The notes: a model not told the origin generated them from the letters alone. DNA of 64,000 nucleotides from Nonomuraea aurantiaca (GCF_020215705.1 NZ_JAIWNB010000020.1:162117-226116); one strand, 5' to 3'. Positions 1-8,613 are shown, numbered from the stretch's first letter. Numbers and translations are program-made.

Positions 1-1
1 C

Positions 2-1174
2 GTCACCTCCTGCGCTCCCGCGTCCGGGCCGGCCCGGTCCGACGGCCCCTTGCGCACGCCGTCGCCTGCGAGGCCCGTCTCCGCCGGTCTGGCGTCTCCC
101 CGGAGCGGTACACCGTACCTGCCCAAACCGACCGGGTCCCAGCCGGTCGGCACCACGTCCTTGTACCTCAAGGACACCTCCCGCGCCGACCCCTGGGTGC
201 CCGGCGTGAAGGCGAGGGAACTCATGGTCTCCCTGTGGTACCCGGCGAAACCCCGCGGCCGGAAGCCGGCTCCGTACATGACGCCCAAGGAATCAGAACT
301 CCTCATGAAAGACGGGGAGATAACCGGTGTGCCGCTCGACCTGCTCAGCAAGACGCGGACCAACGCGACCACCGACGCGGAACCGGCGGGTCATCGGCGT
401 GGACTGCCGCTGGTGGTGCTCTCCCCTGGCTTCACCGAGCCCCGGAGCTCGCTCACCGCACTGGCCGAGGACCTGGCGAGCAGGGGTTACGCGGTGGTCT
501 CCATCAGCCACACGTACGAGACCGCGACGAGTTTCCCCGGCGGACGGATCACCACCTGCATGGCCTGCGAGGTCAAGGCGAAGGATCAGACGTTCTGGGA
601 CAAGGTTGGCGCGACCAGAGCGGCCGACGTCTCCTTCGTGCTGGACGCACTGACCGGCGCGCACCCCGGATGGAAGAGCGCCGCGCTGATCGACCCGTCC
701 AGAATCGCGATGGCCGGTCACTCGGCGGGCGGCGCGAGCGCCGTGGGGGCCATGCTCAAGGATCCGAGGGTACGCGCCGGGATCGACATCGACGGCACCG
801 CGTTCGTCCCGGTTCCGGAGAGCGGGTTGTCGCGGCCGTTCCTCTTCCTGGGCGCGCAGGCGAAACACAGCCCGGGCGGAAAGGACGTCTCGTGGGACGG
901 CGTCTGGCGGAACCTGACCGGATGGAAGCGCTGGCTCGTGGTGGCGGGGGCAGAGCACGTCTCGTTCACCGACATCGCCGTGCTGGGCGAACAGATCGGC
1001 ATCTACCGGAACACCGACCTGCCCCCTGCCCGCTCCATGGGGATCACCCGCACGTACGTGGCGGCGTTCTTCGACCTGCACCTGCGCGCGAAGCCGCAGC
1101 CGCTGCTCAACGCGCGGTCACCCCGTTTCCCTGACGTCAAGCTGTGTGACGTCGAGCAGAAGACGTGCGCCTAG
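2..1174 (+). CDS. PAF-acetylhydrolase-like alpha/beta hydrolase (5' end outside window)
   Basis: An alpha/beta-hydrolase related to the platelet-activating-factor acetylhydrolase / secreted lipase group; it probably hydrolyses an ester outside the cell. The frame is open to the left edge, so the start and the expected signal peptide are missing; TTG at 50 is the first usable codon inside the window but looks internal. Family marks: the PWVPG..RELMVSLWYP entry typical of these actinomycete proteins, the nucleophile elbow GHSAGG (Ser codon 722-724), a DIDG strand after it, and the catalytic His in GAEHVSF. Cysteines in CMAC and near the C-terminus (CDVEQKTC) could form disulphides, which fits secretion. 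The substrate is unknown. A hairpin follows the stop. Seen: motifs and open 5' end; family from knowledge; secretion inferred. Confidence 0.85.
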   Translation, partial: VTSCAPASGPARSDGPLRTPSPARPVSAGLASPRSGTPYLPKPTGSQPVGTTSLYLKDTSRADPWVPGVKARELMVSLWYPAKPRGRKPAPYMTPKESELLMKDGEITGVPLDLLSKTRTNATTDAEPAGHRRGLPLVVLSPGFTEPRSSLTALAEDLASRGYAVVSISHTYETATSFPGGRITTCMACEVKAKDQTFWDKVGATRAADVSFVLDALTGAHPGWKSAALIDPSRIAMAGHSAGGASAVGAMLKDPRVRAGIDIDGTAFVPVPESGLSRPFLFLGAQAKHSPGGKDVSWDGVWRNLTGWKRWLVVAGAEHVSFTDIAVLGEQIGIYRNTDLPPARSMGITRTYVAAFFDLHLRAKPQPLLNARSPRFPDVKLCDVEQKTCA

Positions 1175-1203
1175 AACCCCTACTCAGCCCCTGGAGATGA
1201 GGT

Positions 1204-1224
1204 GCGGAGGGCCTTTTCCTCCGC
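1204..1224 (+). terminator. Hairpin after the hydrolase gene
   Basis: A 7-bp inverted repeat GCGGAGG / CCTCCGC surrounds a 7-nt loop containing TTTT, 30 bp after the hydrolase stop. It is a plausible terminator without a T-tract. Confidence 0.4.
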
Positions 1225-1321
1225 CGTGCCCCTGAATATCCCGACTTCCCTGGCCGAAATCACCGCAGGCGTCCTGTCATGGGAGTCCCGGACCCCACCC
1301 CCCACCGAGAGGTGCTGTGCC

Positions 1322-1660
1322 ATGCGGAGACGCCTGCGTGCCGGAGCGGCGCTGGCCGCCGTCCTCGTGCTGAGCCTGACGGCGCCGCCCGTCGCGGCGC
1401 GGTCACGGCAGGTCACGGAGCAGGTCGTCCCGGGGCTCAGGCGGCCGGTCGAGCTGATCGTGGACGAGTGGGGTGTTCCGCACATCTACGCCCAGAACAC
1501 CGATGACCTCTTCCTCGCCCAGGGATTCAACGCCGCCAGGGACCGGCTGTTCCAGATCGACCTCTGGCGACGCCGCGGCCTGGGAGAGCTCTCGGCGCTG
1601 TTCGCCCCCACCTATGTGGAGCAGGACAAGGCGACGCGGATGTTCCTCGGAGCGGCACGC
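1322..1660 (+). pseudogene. Truncated penicillin acylase (N-terminal remnant)
   Basis: The ATG at 1322 follows a GAGAGG ribosome site and starts a signal peptide (RRR, hydrophobic core, AxA-like cleavage near PVAARS). The mature start shows penicillin/acyl-homoserine-lactone acylase features: the DEWGVPHIYA strand, then AQGFNAARDRLFQIDLWRRRG and LGELSALF. Homology stops near codon MFL (about 1650). The rest of the about 800-residue precursor is gone: the alpha chain, the autoprocessing Ser of the beta chain and the whole catalytic centre. The frame does not stop; it runs into the methyltransferase at 1706. This is a dead acylase unless the short secreted piece has another role. Confidence 0.8.
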
Positions 1661-1705
1661 CGAAAGCACGATCAAGCTGCTCCCGCGGCGGTAGCTTTGC
1701 GGGTC

Positions 1706-2302
1706 ATGTCGTTCAATCACAATGACCACTATCATCCGCTTCTGCTCAAGCAGATTCCCGAGGGCGCCGGGACCGCCCTGGACGTGGGCTGCGGGAGCGG
1801 GCTGTTCGCGCGGCGGCTGGCCGCGAGAGGGCTGGTGGTCGACGCGATCGACTCCTCCGCCGAGGCCGTCGAGGCGGCCCGCTCGATTCCGGGTCCCGTA
1901 CGGTACGAGCGGGCCGACATCGCGGTGGCCGAGCTGCCGCGCGGAAAGTACGACTTCGTCTCGTGCCTGGCCAGCATCCACCACGTGCCCTTCGAGACGG
2001 TGAGCCTGCTACGCGAGTCGCTCGCTCCCGGTGGGGTGCTCGCGATCCTCGGCTGCTACCGGGAGAGCACGCCCGCGGACTACGCGGTCAGCCTGTGCGC
2101 GGCGCCGGTGAACGCGGTCGCCCGCCTCCTTTCGGCGGCCCGTCCGCAGGAGGAGGCGCCCACCGAGATGGTGGTCGCCAAGGCCATGATGACGCTGCCG
2201 GAGATCACGGCCGAAGCGGCGACACTGCTGCCCGGCGCCTCGATCCGCCGCCTGCTGTTCTGGCGTTACCTGCTCGTCTTCAGGGAGCCGGGCCAGAACT
2301 GA
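1706..2302 (+). CDS. Class I SAM-dependent methyltransferase
   Basis: A 198-residue methyltransferase with the Rossmann SAM-binding loop LDVGCGSGLFARRL, an acidic strand-2 end (DAIDSS), and the post-strand-4 segment LASIHHVPF followed by SLAPGGVLAILG, as in small-molecule methyltransferases of the methyltransf_11/25 type. The substrate is unknown. The start ATG at 1706 lacks a ribosome site; TAGCTT at 1692-1697 could be a -10 element for a leaderless message. The same frame continues upstream without a stop into the penicillin-acylase remnant (ATG 1322), so a chimeric secreted fusion is also encoded. It is convergent with the next gene, 4 bp apart. The methyltransferase part looks complete and unmutated. 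Confidence 0.85.
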   Translation: MSFNHNDHYHPLLLKQIPEGAGTALDVGCGSGLFARRLAARGLVVDAIDSSAEAVEAARSIPGPVRYERADIAVAELPRGKYDFVSCLASIHHVPFETVSLLRESLAPGGVLAILGCYRESTPADYAVSLCAAPVNAVARLLSAARPQEEAPTEMVVAKAMMTLPEITAEAATLLPGASIRRLLFWRYLLVFREPGQN

Positions 2303-2306
2303 TCAG

Positions 2307-3197
2307 CTAGGTTCCGAGGTCCTGCCAGAGGGCGTCCGGCACGGGGTGGTCCAGAGCGGCCAGGTTGTCGGTGATCTGGCCCGGTTCGTGGGCGCCGACG
2401 AGGATCGAGTGGACCGCGGGATGCTGGAACGGGAACTGAAGGGCCGCGGCCGTGATCGGGACCTCGTGCTCCTGGCAGGCCGCCGCGATCCGCCGCACCT
2501 CCTCGGAGGCGTCGGCCGGCGGCCCGGCCAGCTCGCCGCGGTGCAGCAGGCTGGCCGCCACGACGGGGATGGCCCGCTCCTGGCACAGCGGCAACAGCTC
2601 CTCGAACGCCGACCGGCGCAGCAGCGTGCACTGGTTGGCGGCGAGCAGGAGGTCCGGGTCGGCGCGCTTGACGAAGTCGACGAGCATCCGCGACTGGTTC
2701 ATGCCGACGCCGATCGCCCGCACCACACCCTGGGCGCGCAGGTCCGCCAGGGCGGGGTAGGCCTCGTCCAGGGCCTGCGGCCAGTGGTGGTCGGGGTCGT
2801 GGATGAGCAGGATGTCGATCCGGTCCAGGCCGAGGCGGTCCAGGGAGTCCGAGACGCTGCGCAGGACGCCGTCGCGGGTGAAGTCCCACTCGACGTGCCG
2901 ATCGTCGGGCACCGCGAAGATGCCCGCGTCACGCGACCCGTTGGAGCCGGGCCGGACCAGGCGGCCGACCTTGGTCGACAGGAGGTAATCCGACCGGGGC
3001 CGGCCGCGCAGCGCCTTGCCCAGGCGCTGCTCTGCCAGGCCGAAGCCGTAGAAGGGGGCGGTGTCGAAATAGCGGACCCCGGCCGCCCAGGCCGTGTCGA
3101 TGACGGCCTGGGCCTGGGCGTCGGAGATGGGATGGAGGTAGTTCCCAAGGGGTCCGCCGCCCAGGCCCACCCTGGGGAGGGCTAGGGGCGGGGTCAC
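2307..3197 (-). CDS. Aldo/keto reductase, aldose 1-dehydrogenase-like
   Basis: A 296-residue NAD(P)-dependent AKR barrel enzyme. The catalytic tetrad is visible: Asp and Tyr in YFDTAPFYG, Lys in STKVG, His in LLIHDPD. The N-terminal PRVGLGGGPLGN and the overall pattern resemble the L-fucose / D-threo-aldose 1-dehydrogenase and pyridoxal dehydrogenase branch, which oxidises free sugars to lactones. The start is GTG at 3197, 21 bp after the preceding reductase, and it is the last gene of the leftward sugar operon. An inferred role is oxidation of fucose or galactose released by the locus's glycosidases; the exact sugar cannot be read from sequence. Confidence 0.85.
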   Translation of the reverse strand: MTPPLALPRVGLGGGPLGNYLHPISDAQAQAVIDTAWAAGVRYFDTAPFYGFGLAEQRLGKALRGRPRSDYLLSTKVGRLVRPGSNGSRDAGIFAVPDDRHVEWDFTRDGVLRSVSDSLDRLGLDRIDILLIHDPDHHWPQALDEAYPALADLRAQGVVRAIGVGMNQSRMLVDFVKRADPDLLLAANQCTLLRRSAFEELLPLCQERAIPVVAASLLHRGELAGPPADASEEVRRIAAACQEHEVPITAAALQFPFQHPAVHSILVGAHEPGQITDNLAALDHPVPDALWQDLGT

Positions 3198-3218
3198 GCC
3201 GGCACCACCGGGGTGCGG

Positions 3219-4202
3219 CTACGCATCGACACCCGCTTCCTTGGCGGCTCGGTCGATCTGGGACAGTTCGTCGTCGGTGAAGTCGAGCCGGTCGACGGCC
3301 GCGACGTTCGCCTCCAACTGCTCGGGGCTCGACGCGCCCACGAGGACCGAGGTGATGCGCGGGTCCCGCAGCGCCCAGGCCAGCGCCAGCTGGGCCACCG
3401 ACTGGCCGCGGGCCGAGGCCACCTCGCCCAGCGCGCGGACGAAGGCCAGCACTTCGGGCGTGACCCGGTCGGTGGTGAGGAAGCGCCCCTCGGCCGCCCG
3501 CGAGTCCGCCGGGATGCCGTTCAGGTAGCGGTCGGTCAGCAGGCCCTGCGCCAGCGGCGAGTAGACGACGCAACCGACGCCCTCCTGCTCCAGCACGCCC
3601 AGCAGCGACTCCTCGATGCGCCGGTTGAGCAGGGAATACGCCGGTTGGTGCACGAGCAGCGGGGTGCCGAGCCCGCGCAGCAGCCGGGCGGCCTCCGCCG
3701 TACGCTCGGGGGAGAAGTTGGAGACCCCGGCGTAGAGGACCCGGCCGGTGCGCACCATGTGGTCGAGCGTGCTCACCTGCTCTTCCAGCGGCGTCTCCTC
3801 GTCGTCGCGGTGCAGGTAGAAGATGTCCACGAAGTCCAGGCCGAGCCGGTCCAGCGAGCGGTCGAGCGTGGCCAGCAGGTGCTTGCGCGAGTTGCCCTTG
3901 CCGTAGGGGCCGTCCCACATGGGGTTGCTGCCCTTGGTGGTGACCACGATCTCGTCGCGGTGGCCGCGCAGGTCCTGGCGGAAGATCGTGCCGAACGTCG
4001 ACTCGGCGGCGCCGAGCGGCGGGCCGTACCTGTCGGCGATGTCGAAGTGGGTGATGCCAAGGTCGAGCGCCTTGTGCAGGATCGCCCGCTGGCTGTCCAG
4101 CGGCTTGCCGCCGCCGAAGTTGTGCCACAGGCCCAGCGAGACCGCGGGCAGTCGCAGCCCGCTCCGGCCACATCTCCTGTACGGCTGGCGTTCGTAGTTC
4201 AA
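3219..4202 (-). CDS. Aldo/keto reductase, YghZ/Kv-beta-like
   Basis: A 327-residue aldo/keto reductase of the YghZ / L-glyceraldehyde-3-phosphate reductase type. Catalytic residues: Asp and Tyr in FDIADRYGPP, Lys in VTTKGS, His in FYLHRDD; the C-terminal SVLVGASSPEQLEANV is the usual cofactor-binding end. A longer open frame reaches 4493 but overlaps the upstream permease. I chose TTG at 4202 because it starts NYERQPYRRCGRSG, the normal N-terminus of the family, follows AGGAAGG with 8 nt spacing, and lies 5 bp after the permease stop. It is co-transcribed with the ABC transporter and likely reduces or oxidises an imported sugar or a derived aldehyde. Confidence 0.87.
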   Translation of the reverse strand: MNYERQPYRRCGRSGLRLPAVSLGLWHNFGGGKPLDSQRAILHKALDLGITHFDIADRYGPPLGAAESTFGTIFRQDLRGHRDEIVVTTKGSNPMWDGPYGKGNSRKHLLATLDRSLDRLGLDFVDIFYLHRDDEETPLEEQVSTLDHMVRTGRVLYAGVSNFSPERTAEAARLLRGLGTPLLVHQPAYSLLNRRIEESLLGVLEQEGVGCVVYSPLAQGLLTDRYLNGIPADSRAAEGRFLTTDRVTPEVLAFVRALGEVASARGQSVAQLALAWALRDPRITSVLVGASSPEQLEANVAAVDRLDFTDDELSQIDRAAKEAGVDA

Positions 4203-4207
4203 ACAGC

Positions 4208-5119
4208 TCACCTTCCTGCGATTCCGGTCAGCGTGACGCCCCGGATGAACGTTTTCTGGGCCAGGAAAAAGACGATAAGGATGGGCATCATGGAGATGAT
4301 CGAGACGGCCATCATCTGGTTGTACTGAGTAACGTACTGGCCGCTGAACATCCCCAGCCCCTGCGCGAGGGTGATCTTGTCCATCGACCGGAGGTAGATG
4401 GAGTTCTCCAGATACTGGTTCCAGTTCCCGACGAAGGAGAACAGGCAGATCGCCGCGATCGCCGGCCTGGCCAGCGGCAGCATGACGCTCCACAGGATGC
4501 GCAGTTCCGAGGCGCCGTCGATGCGGGCGGCGTCGATGAGCTCCTGCGGGATCGTGGTGAAGAACTGCCGCAGCAGGAAGATGTAGAGCGCCACGCCGAA
4601 GAACTCCGGCACGATCAGCGGCAGATAGGTGTCCACCCAGCCGAGCTTGGAGAACATGATGAACTTCGGCACCAGGGTGATCTCACGGGGGATCATCATG
4701 GTCGCCATCAGCGCGCCGAACATGATGCCGGCCGCCGGCGCCCGCATCCTGGCGAAGGCGTAGGCGGGCAGCACGCAGGAGATGAGGTTGCCGGCCATGG
4801 ACAGCCCGGTGATCACGATGGTGTTCACCAGGAACTTCGTGAACGGCAACGAGCCCGACCAGCCCTTGATGTAATTCTCGAAGTGGAAGGAGTCGGGCAG
4901 CCACTGCGGCGGGAAGGCCAGGTTGTCCGCGTCGGACTTCAGCGAGGTGGTCAGCATCCACAGGAACGGCAGCAGGAACATCGCCGAGCTGACGATGAGC
5001 AGGACATAGGCGCCGGTGCGCCGGATCCGCCTGATCCGATCGGCCTGCTCCGAGGTCAGGGGCGGCCCCTGCCTGGTGCGCGCGGGCGCCCGATCATGCG
5101 CCGCGGTCTCGACGAGCAT
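4208..5119 (-). CDS. Sugar ABC transporter permease (MalG/CUT1 type)
   Basis: A 303-residue inner-membrane permease with a cytoplasmic N-terminus, six predicted membrane segments, and the EAA loop DAARIDGASELRILWSVMLP that docks the ATPase. The PPQWLPDSFHFENY segment after helix 1 is typical of the MalG-like subunit of carbohydrate-uptake (CUT1) importers. It follows its partner permease by 9 bp. No ATPase is encoded here; CUT1 systems of actinomycetes normally share an MsiK-type ATPase encoded elsewhere. It would import oligosaccharides delivered by the lipoprotein at 6025-7452. Confidence 0.93.
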   Translation of the reverse strand: MLVETAAHDRAPARTRQGPPLTSEQADRIRRIRRTGAYVLLIVSSAMFLLPFLWMLTTSLKSDADNLAFPPQWLPDSFHFENYIKGWSGSLPFTKFLVNTIVITGLSMAGNLISCVLPAYAFARMRAPAAGIMFGALMATMMIPREITLVPKFIMFSKLGWVDTYLPLIVPEFFGVALYIFLLRQFFTTIPQELIDAARIDGASELRILWSVMLPLARPAIAAICLFSFVGNWNQYLENSIYLRSMDKITLAQGLGMFSGQYVTQYNQMMAVSIISMMPILIVFFLAQKTFIRGVTLTGIAGR

Positions 5120-5128
5120 CGGCGTACC

Positions 5129-6028
5129 TCACTTGAATTCGTAGTGCACCCAGCGCCTGGCCAGGCTGAACTGGATCGCGGTCACGGCGATGACCAGCAC
5201 GAACATCGCCCATGACAGCGTTGCCGCGTAGCCCATGTCGAAATAGACGAAGGCGTGCCGGTAGATGTAGAGGCCCAGCACCATCGTGGCGTTGCCGGGG
5301 CCGCCCTCGGTCATGACGAGGATGAGCACGTAGCTCTGCAGGGCGGCGATGAACCCGGTCACCACGTTGAAGAAGATGACCGGCGACATCATCGGCACCG
5401 TCACGCTCCAGAACCGGCGCCACCACCCGGCGCCGTCGATCTCGGCCGCCTCGTAGAGCGTCTTCGGGATGCCCTGCAGGCCGGCCAGGTAGATGACGAT
5501 CGTGTTGCCCGCGCCCCACACGCTCATCAGCACGAGCCCGGGGATGGCCCACTCCTGTGAGGCCAGCCACCCGGGGCCCTGGATGCCGATCGAGGCCAGC
5601 ACCTTGTTGATCAGTCCGTAGTCGGGGTGCAGGATGTTCAGCCACAGCAGCGCGGTGGCCAGGCCCGACACCACCGAGGGCAGGTACATCACGGTACGGA
5701 ACAGGCCCTGGAAGCGCAGCGGCTGGTTGAGCAGCAGCGCCAGCAGGAACGTGAACGTCACGCCGAGCGCCACCGCGCCCGCGCCGTACTCCACGGTGTT
5801 CCCGATCGACTCCCAGAACTCGGGGTCGTTGACCATGCGCTCGTAATTGGCCAGACCCACCCAGGTCGGCGACTGGAGCAGGTTCCACTTCATGAAGCTG
5901 AGCACCACCGCGGCCAGGATCGGGCCCACGCTGAACAGCACGAACCCGATCGTCCACGGCGAGGTGAACAGGTAGAAGCGCCGCGCCTCCCTGCGGGCCA
6001 GAGTGCCGCGGGCGCTCACCGCGGTCAT
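5129..6028 (-). CDS. Sugar ABC transporter permease (MalF/UgpA type)
   Basis: A 299-residue permease with six membrane segments, first helix around RRFYLFTSPWTIGFVLF, and EAA loop EAAEIDGAGWWRRFWSVTVP. This is the MalF/UgpA-like partner of the CUT1 transporter. The start ATG at 6028 overlaps the stop of the binding-protein gene (ATGA), which gives tight coupling. The frame stays open far upstream, but that part lies antisense-free inside the binding-protein gene and is a shadow. Its role is uptake of an oligosaccharide produced by the secreted enzymes of this locus. Confidence 0.93.
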   Translation of the reverse strand: MTAVSARGTLARREARRFYLFTSPWTIGFVLFSVGPILAAVVLSFMKWNLLQSPTWVGLANYERMVNDPEFWESIGNTVEYGAGAVALGVTFTFLLALLLNQPLRFQGLFRTVMYLPSVVSGLATALLWLNILHPDYGLINKVLASIGIQGPGWLASQEWAIPGLVLMSVWGAGNTIVIYLAGLQGIPKTLYEAAEIDGAGWWRRFWSVTVPMMSPVIFFNVVTGFIAALQSYVLILVMTEGGPGNATMVLGLYIYRHAFVYFDMGYAATLSWAMFVLVIAVTAIQFSLARRWVHYEFK

Positions 6029-7452
6029 GCGATCTTGTTCTCGCTGAGAACCGGCGTGACCTTGCCGGCCATCTCCTTCAACGCGTCGTCCACGCCGATC
6101 TTGCCGAGCTGTGCCCGTTCCCAGATCGGTACGGCGGTGTCCACGACCTTCTTGTTGGCCGGCAACCGCAGCACGCCGTCGTCCGAGGCGTAGTCGGCCA
6201 TGATCTTCTTGACCAGGTCCGCCTCCTCCGCCGGGATGCCGAGCGCCTTGGCGTTGTCCTCCCACGCGGACTGGCGGGCCGGCGCGGCGATCCGGCGGAA
6301 CTTGTAGCCGGAGGCGGACAGGTACTCGTGCATGTAGATGAAGGCGGCGTCCTTGTTCTGCGACGAGGCCGACATCACCAGCGCGCTGCCCACGGCCGGG
6401 GTGGTGCGGCCCTGCGGCCCCTTGGGCATCTGCGTGGCGCCCCACTTGAACGCCTTCTGCTTGGACAGCTCCAGCATGACCCACGCGCCGTTGAGGAACA
6501 GGGCCGCGTGCCCGGACTTGAACGGATCGACCTTCTCCAGCAGTTGCAGCTCGGCCAGGCTCGGTACCGCCTTGTCCTTGAGCAGCAGGTCCAGCCAGCG
6601 GGCCATGACGTCCCTGGCGTTCGGCTCGGTGATCATCACCTTGGACTCGGCCGCGTCCAGGAACCGCCCGCCGTACGGCATCAGGTACACGGAGCTCAGG
6701 TCCGGCGCCGGCTTGGGCATCGGCGAGACACCGTAGATCTTCTCCGCCCCCGACCCGCTGGTCATCTTCTTGGCCGTCTCGAAGAGCTTGTCCCACGTCC
6801 AGCTCTCGTCCGGGTACTTCAGCCCGGCCTTGTCGAACAGGTCCTTGTTGTAGAAGAGCAGCTTGGGCGCCATGTCGGTGGGCAGCCCGTACAGCTTGCC
6901 GTCCCGCTTGAAGTAGCCGAGCCCATGCTGCGGGATGTCGTTCATGTCGAACTCGGGGGTCTTGGCGATGTAGTCGTCCAGCGGCTGCAGGACCTTGTTG
7001 GCGATGAGGTTCTGCGTCCAGGAGTAGTGGTTGTAGAGCACGTCGGGCAGCGTGCCGCCGGCGGCCTGCGCCATGTACTTGGTGAGGAACTGGTCGAACG
7101 GCGCCGACTCGCGCTTGATCTCGATGTTCGGGTGGCGCTTTTTGAAGAAGAAGTCGAACTGCGCGTTGCGTACCTCGGTGACGGCGTCCGTGGTGAACGC
7201 CAGCGTGATCACGACCTTGGACGCCGGGTCGGGCACGTCCGTCTTCGGCCAGGTCAGCGAGTTGTTGAGCTGCTCGGCCTCCTCGAACGGCCAGTCATCG
7301 CTGGCCGGCCGGTTCGGGTCGATCACTTGCGCGCCCGACTTGACCGGGGCTGCGGCCTGCTTCGACTGACGGCTGTCGCCGCAGGCGGACAGCGCGGGCA
7401 TGGCCGCGGCCGCCACTGCCAGGGCCAGCATCTGCCGGCGGTTCATCTCCAT
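6025..7452 (-). CDS. Sugar-binding lipoprotein of the ABC importer
   Basis: A 475-residue extracellular solute-binding protein (family 1). The N-terminus has RRQM, a hydrophobic stretch and the lipobox LSAC with lipidated Cys24, so it is membrane-anchored. The body shows the usual family strands (DVLYNHYSW, LYGLPTDMAPKLLFYNKDLF, GHAALFLNGAWVMLE). The start ATG at 7452 follows GAAAGG. It lies 13 bp after the fucosidase pseudogene, so the ribosome site sits at the pseudogene's stop, and it overlaps the permease by 4 bp. The specificity is unknown; context suggests alpha-galactosyl or fucosylated oligosaccharides. Confidence 0.92.
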   Translation of the reverse strand: MEMNRRQMLALAVAAAAMPALSACGDSRQSKQAAAPVKSGAQVIDPNRPASDDWPFEEAEQLNNSLTWPKTDVPDPASKVVITLAFTTDAVTEVRNAQFDFFFKKRHPNIEIKRESAPFDQFLTKYMAQAAGGTLPDVLYNHYSWTQNLIANKVLQPLDDYIAKTPEFDMNDIPQHGLGYFKRDGKLYGLPTDMAPKLLFYNKDLFDKAGLKYPDESWTWDKLFETAKKMTSGSGAEKIYGVSPMPKPAPDLSSVYLMPYGGRFLDAAESKVMITEPNARDVMARWLDLLLKDKAVPSLAELQLLEKVDPFKSGHAALFLNGAWVMLELSKQKAFKWGATQMPKGPQGRTTPAVGSALVMSASSQNKDAAFIYMHEYLSASGYKFRRIAAPARQSAWEDNAKALGIPAEEADLVKKIMADYASDDGVLRLPANKKVVDTAVPIWERAQLGKIGVDDALKEMAGKVTPVLSENKIA

Positions 7453-7465
7453 GGGGGTGGACCTT

Positions 7466-8429
7466 TCAGAGGAAGAGCTCGATCACCGGTATCGCCACGT
7501 CCGGGCGCTGGACCGGGAGCTGGAGGGTGAGGGTCTCGGGTGGCAGCGCGCCCAGCTTCTTGTGGCCGCTGTCGAAGGCCGGATCGGGGATCAGCGGACG
7601 GATCTCCGAGGCGTCGTTGAGCAACTGCGCGTAGCGGACCTTGCCCGCCGGCCCCGGCAGGTGCAGATGCCGGGGGTCGAACGCGCCGCGCCCGTCGGGG
7701 CCGACGTTGAGCAACAGGTTGCCGTTGTTGGAGACGGAGTCGATCAGCATGCAGCTTCCGGACCAGCGCGGCCGGCTCCGCCGAGCGCCAGTCGGCCGCG
7801 CCCTTGGCGCCGGGCGTGGGCTTCCCGTTACGGCGCCTCTTGGTGGAGGAGAAGTCAAACCACATGGTGTCGATGCGGCCGTAGCGCGTCAGCAGCTCTT
7901 CGACCTGGCCATGCAAATAGGCCTGATATTTCGCGATGTTTCGGTCATTATTGGAGACACCTTCACGCCACGCGGGGTGCAACCCGTCAATGGGGAAGCC
8001 AGGGTGATGCCAGTCGAGCAGCGAGTGGTAGAAGCCCACGCCGAGCCCCCGGGCGCGGAAGGCGTCCACGATCGGGCCGACCAGGTCCTTCCCGTGGGGC
8101 GTGTGCGCCACCGAGTAGTCGGTGAGCGCCGAGTCCCACAGGCAGAAGCCGTCGTGGTGCTTGGTCGTGAGCACCATGTAGCGCATCCCCGCTCCGGCGG
8201 CGGCCTCGGCCCAGGCGTCCGGGTCGAACAGGTCGGGCGAGAAGTGGTCGAAGTAGGGCTGGTACTGCTCGTCCGTGAGCCGCTCCCGCTGCTTGACCCA
8301 CTTGTGGCGAGCGGCGAGCGCGTACAGGCCCCAGCGGATGAACAGCCCGAAGCGTTGCTGCCGGAATTCGGCCAGCCGAGCGGGAGAGATCCGATGTGTT
8401 GATCCGTCATCATCCGATGCGTGGGGCAT
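7466..8429 (-). pseudogene. Broken GH29 alpha-L-fucosidase
   Basis: The first two thirds read as GH29: RFGLFIRWGLYA, YMVLTTKHHDGFCLWDS and the nucleophile region IDTMWFDFSS. After WRSAEPAALVRKL the frame shifts (about 7752) and continues with LIDSVSNNGNLLLNVGPDG, the late GH29 motif, ending at 7466. In intact relatives about 100-130 residues separate the two parts, including the acid/base Glu region; here they abut, so there is an internal deletion plus a frameshift, perhaps by recombination between two LVR-type coding stretches. The His of the usual FGLFIHWG motif, which contacts fucose, is Arg. The gene heads the leftward operon and probably no longer makes an enzyme, though transcription may still pass through it. 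Confidence 0.85.
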
Positions 8430-8435
8430 GGCCGT

Positions 8436-8464
8436 ACCGTAGACCTGGTAATTAACTTCGTCAA
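8436..8464 (-). promoter_or_regulatory. Predicted leftward promoter of the sugar operon
   Basis: On the minus strand TTGACG (8464-8459), a 17-nt spacer and TACGGT (8441-8436) form a sigma-A-type promoter. The -10 ends 6 nt before the ATG at 8429, which predicts a leaderless transcript. The -35 lies inside the ROK-type operator. Confidence 0.6.
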
Positions 8465-8471
8465 GAATTGA
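8449..8471. promoter_or_regulatory. Candidate ROK operator, copy 1
   Basis: A 23-bp block containing TTAACTTCGTCAA (8452-8464), a near-palindrome. It matches 22 of 23 bases of the block at 17067-17089 beside the ROK repressor gene. It overlaps the leftward -35 and abuts the rightward -35, so one bound repressor could shut both promoters. Confidence 0.7.
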
Positions 8472-8496
8472 ATTGAAAGCGCTTGCAACCTAGGCT
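8468..8496 (+). promoter_or_regulatory. Rightward promoter with LacI-type operator in the spacer
   Basis: TTGAAT (8468-8473), a 17-nt spacer and TAGGCT (8491-8496) precede the GH97 gene. The spacer holds TTGAAAGCGCTTGCAA (8473-8488), a near-perfect palindrome with the central CG of LacI/GalR-family operators. No LacI-family gene is in the window. Confidence 0.65.
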
Positions 8497-8613
8497 CAGG
8501 CACGTTGTGAGGAGCTCAGTGGGGTCGGCGTCGGCCGCCCTGCCCGAGTCGGCGGGCCCGAACGGGTTGCCGATGAGTTCGGCTCACTCCTCCTATCTCT
8601 GCTTGGAGGCCCT

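Noticed and set aside
2929..4173. 414-codon minus-strand frame over both aldo/keto reductases
   Set aside because: Arg/Pro-rich shadow; the true reductase frames carry all catalytic motifs.
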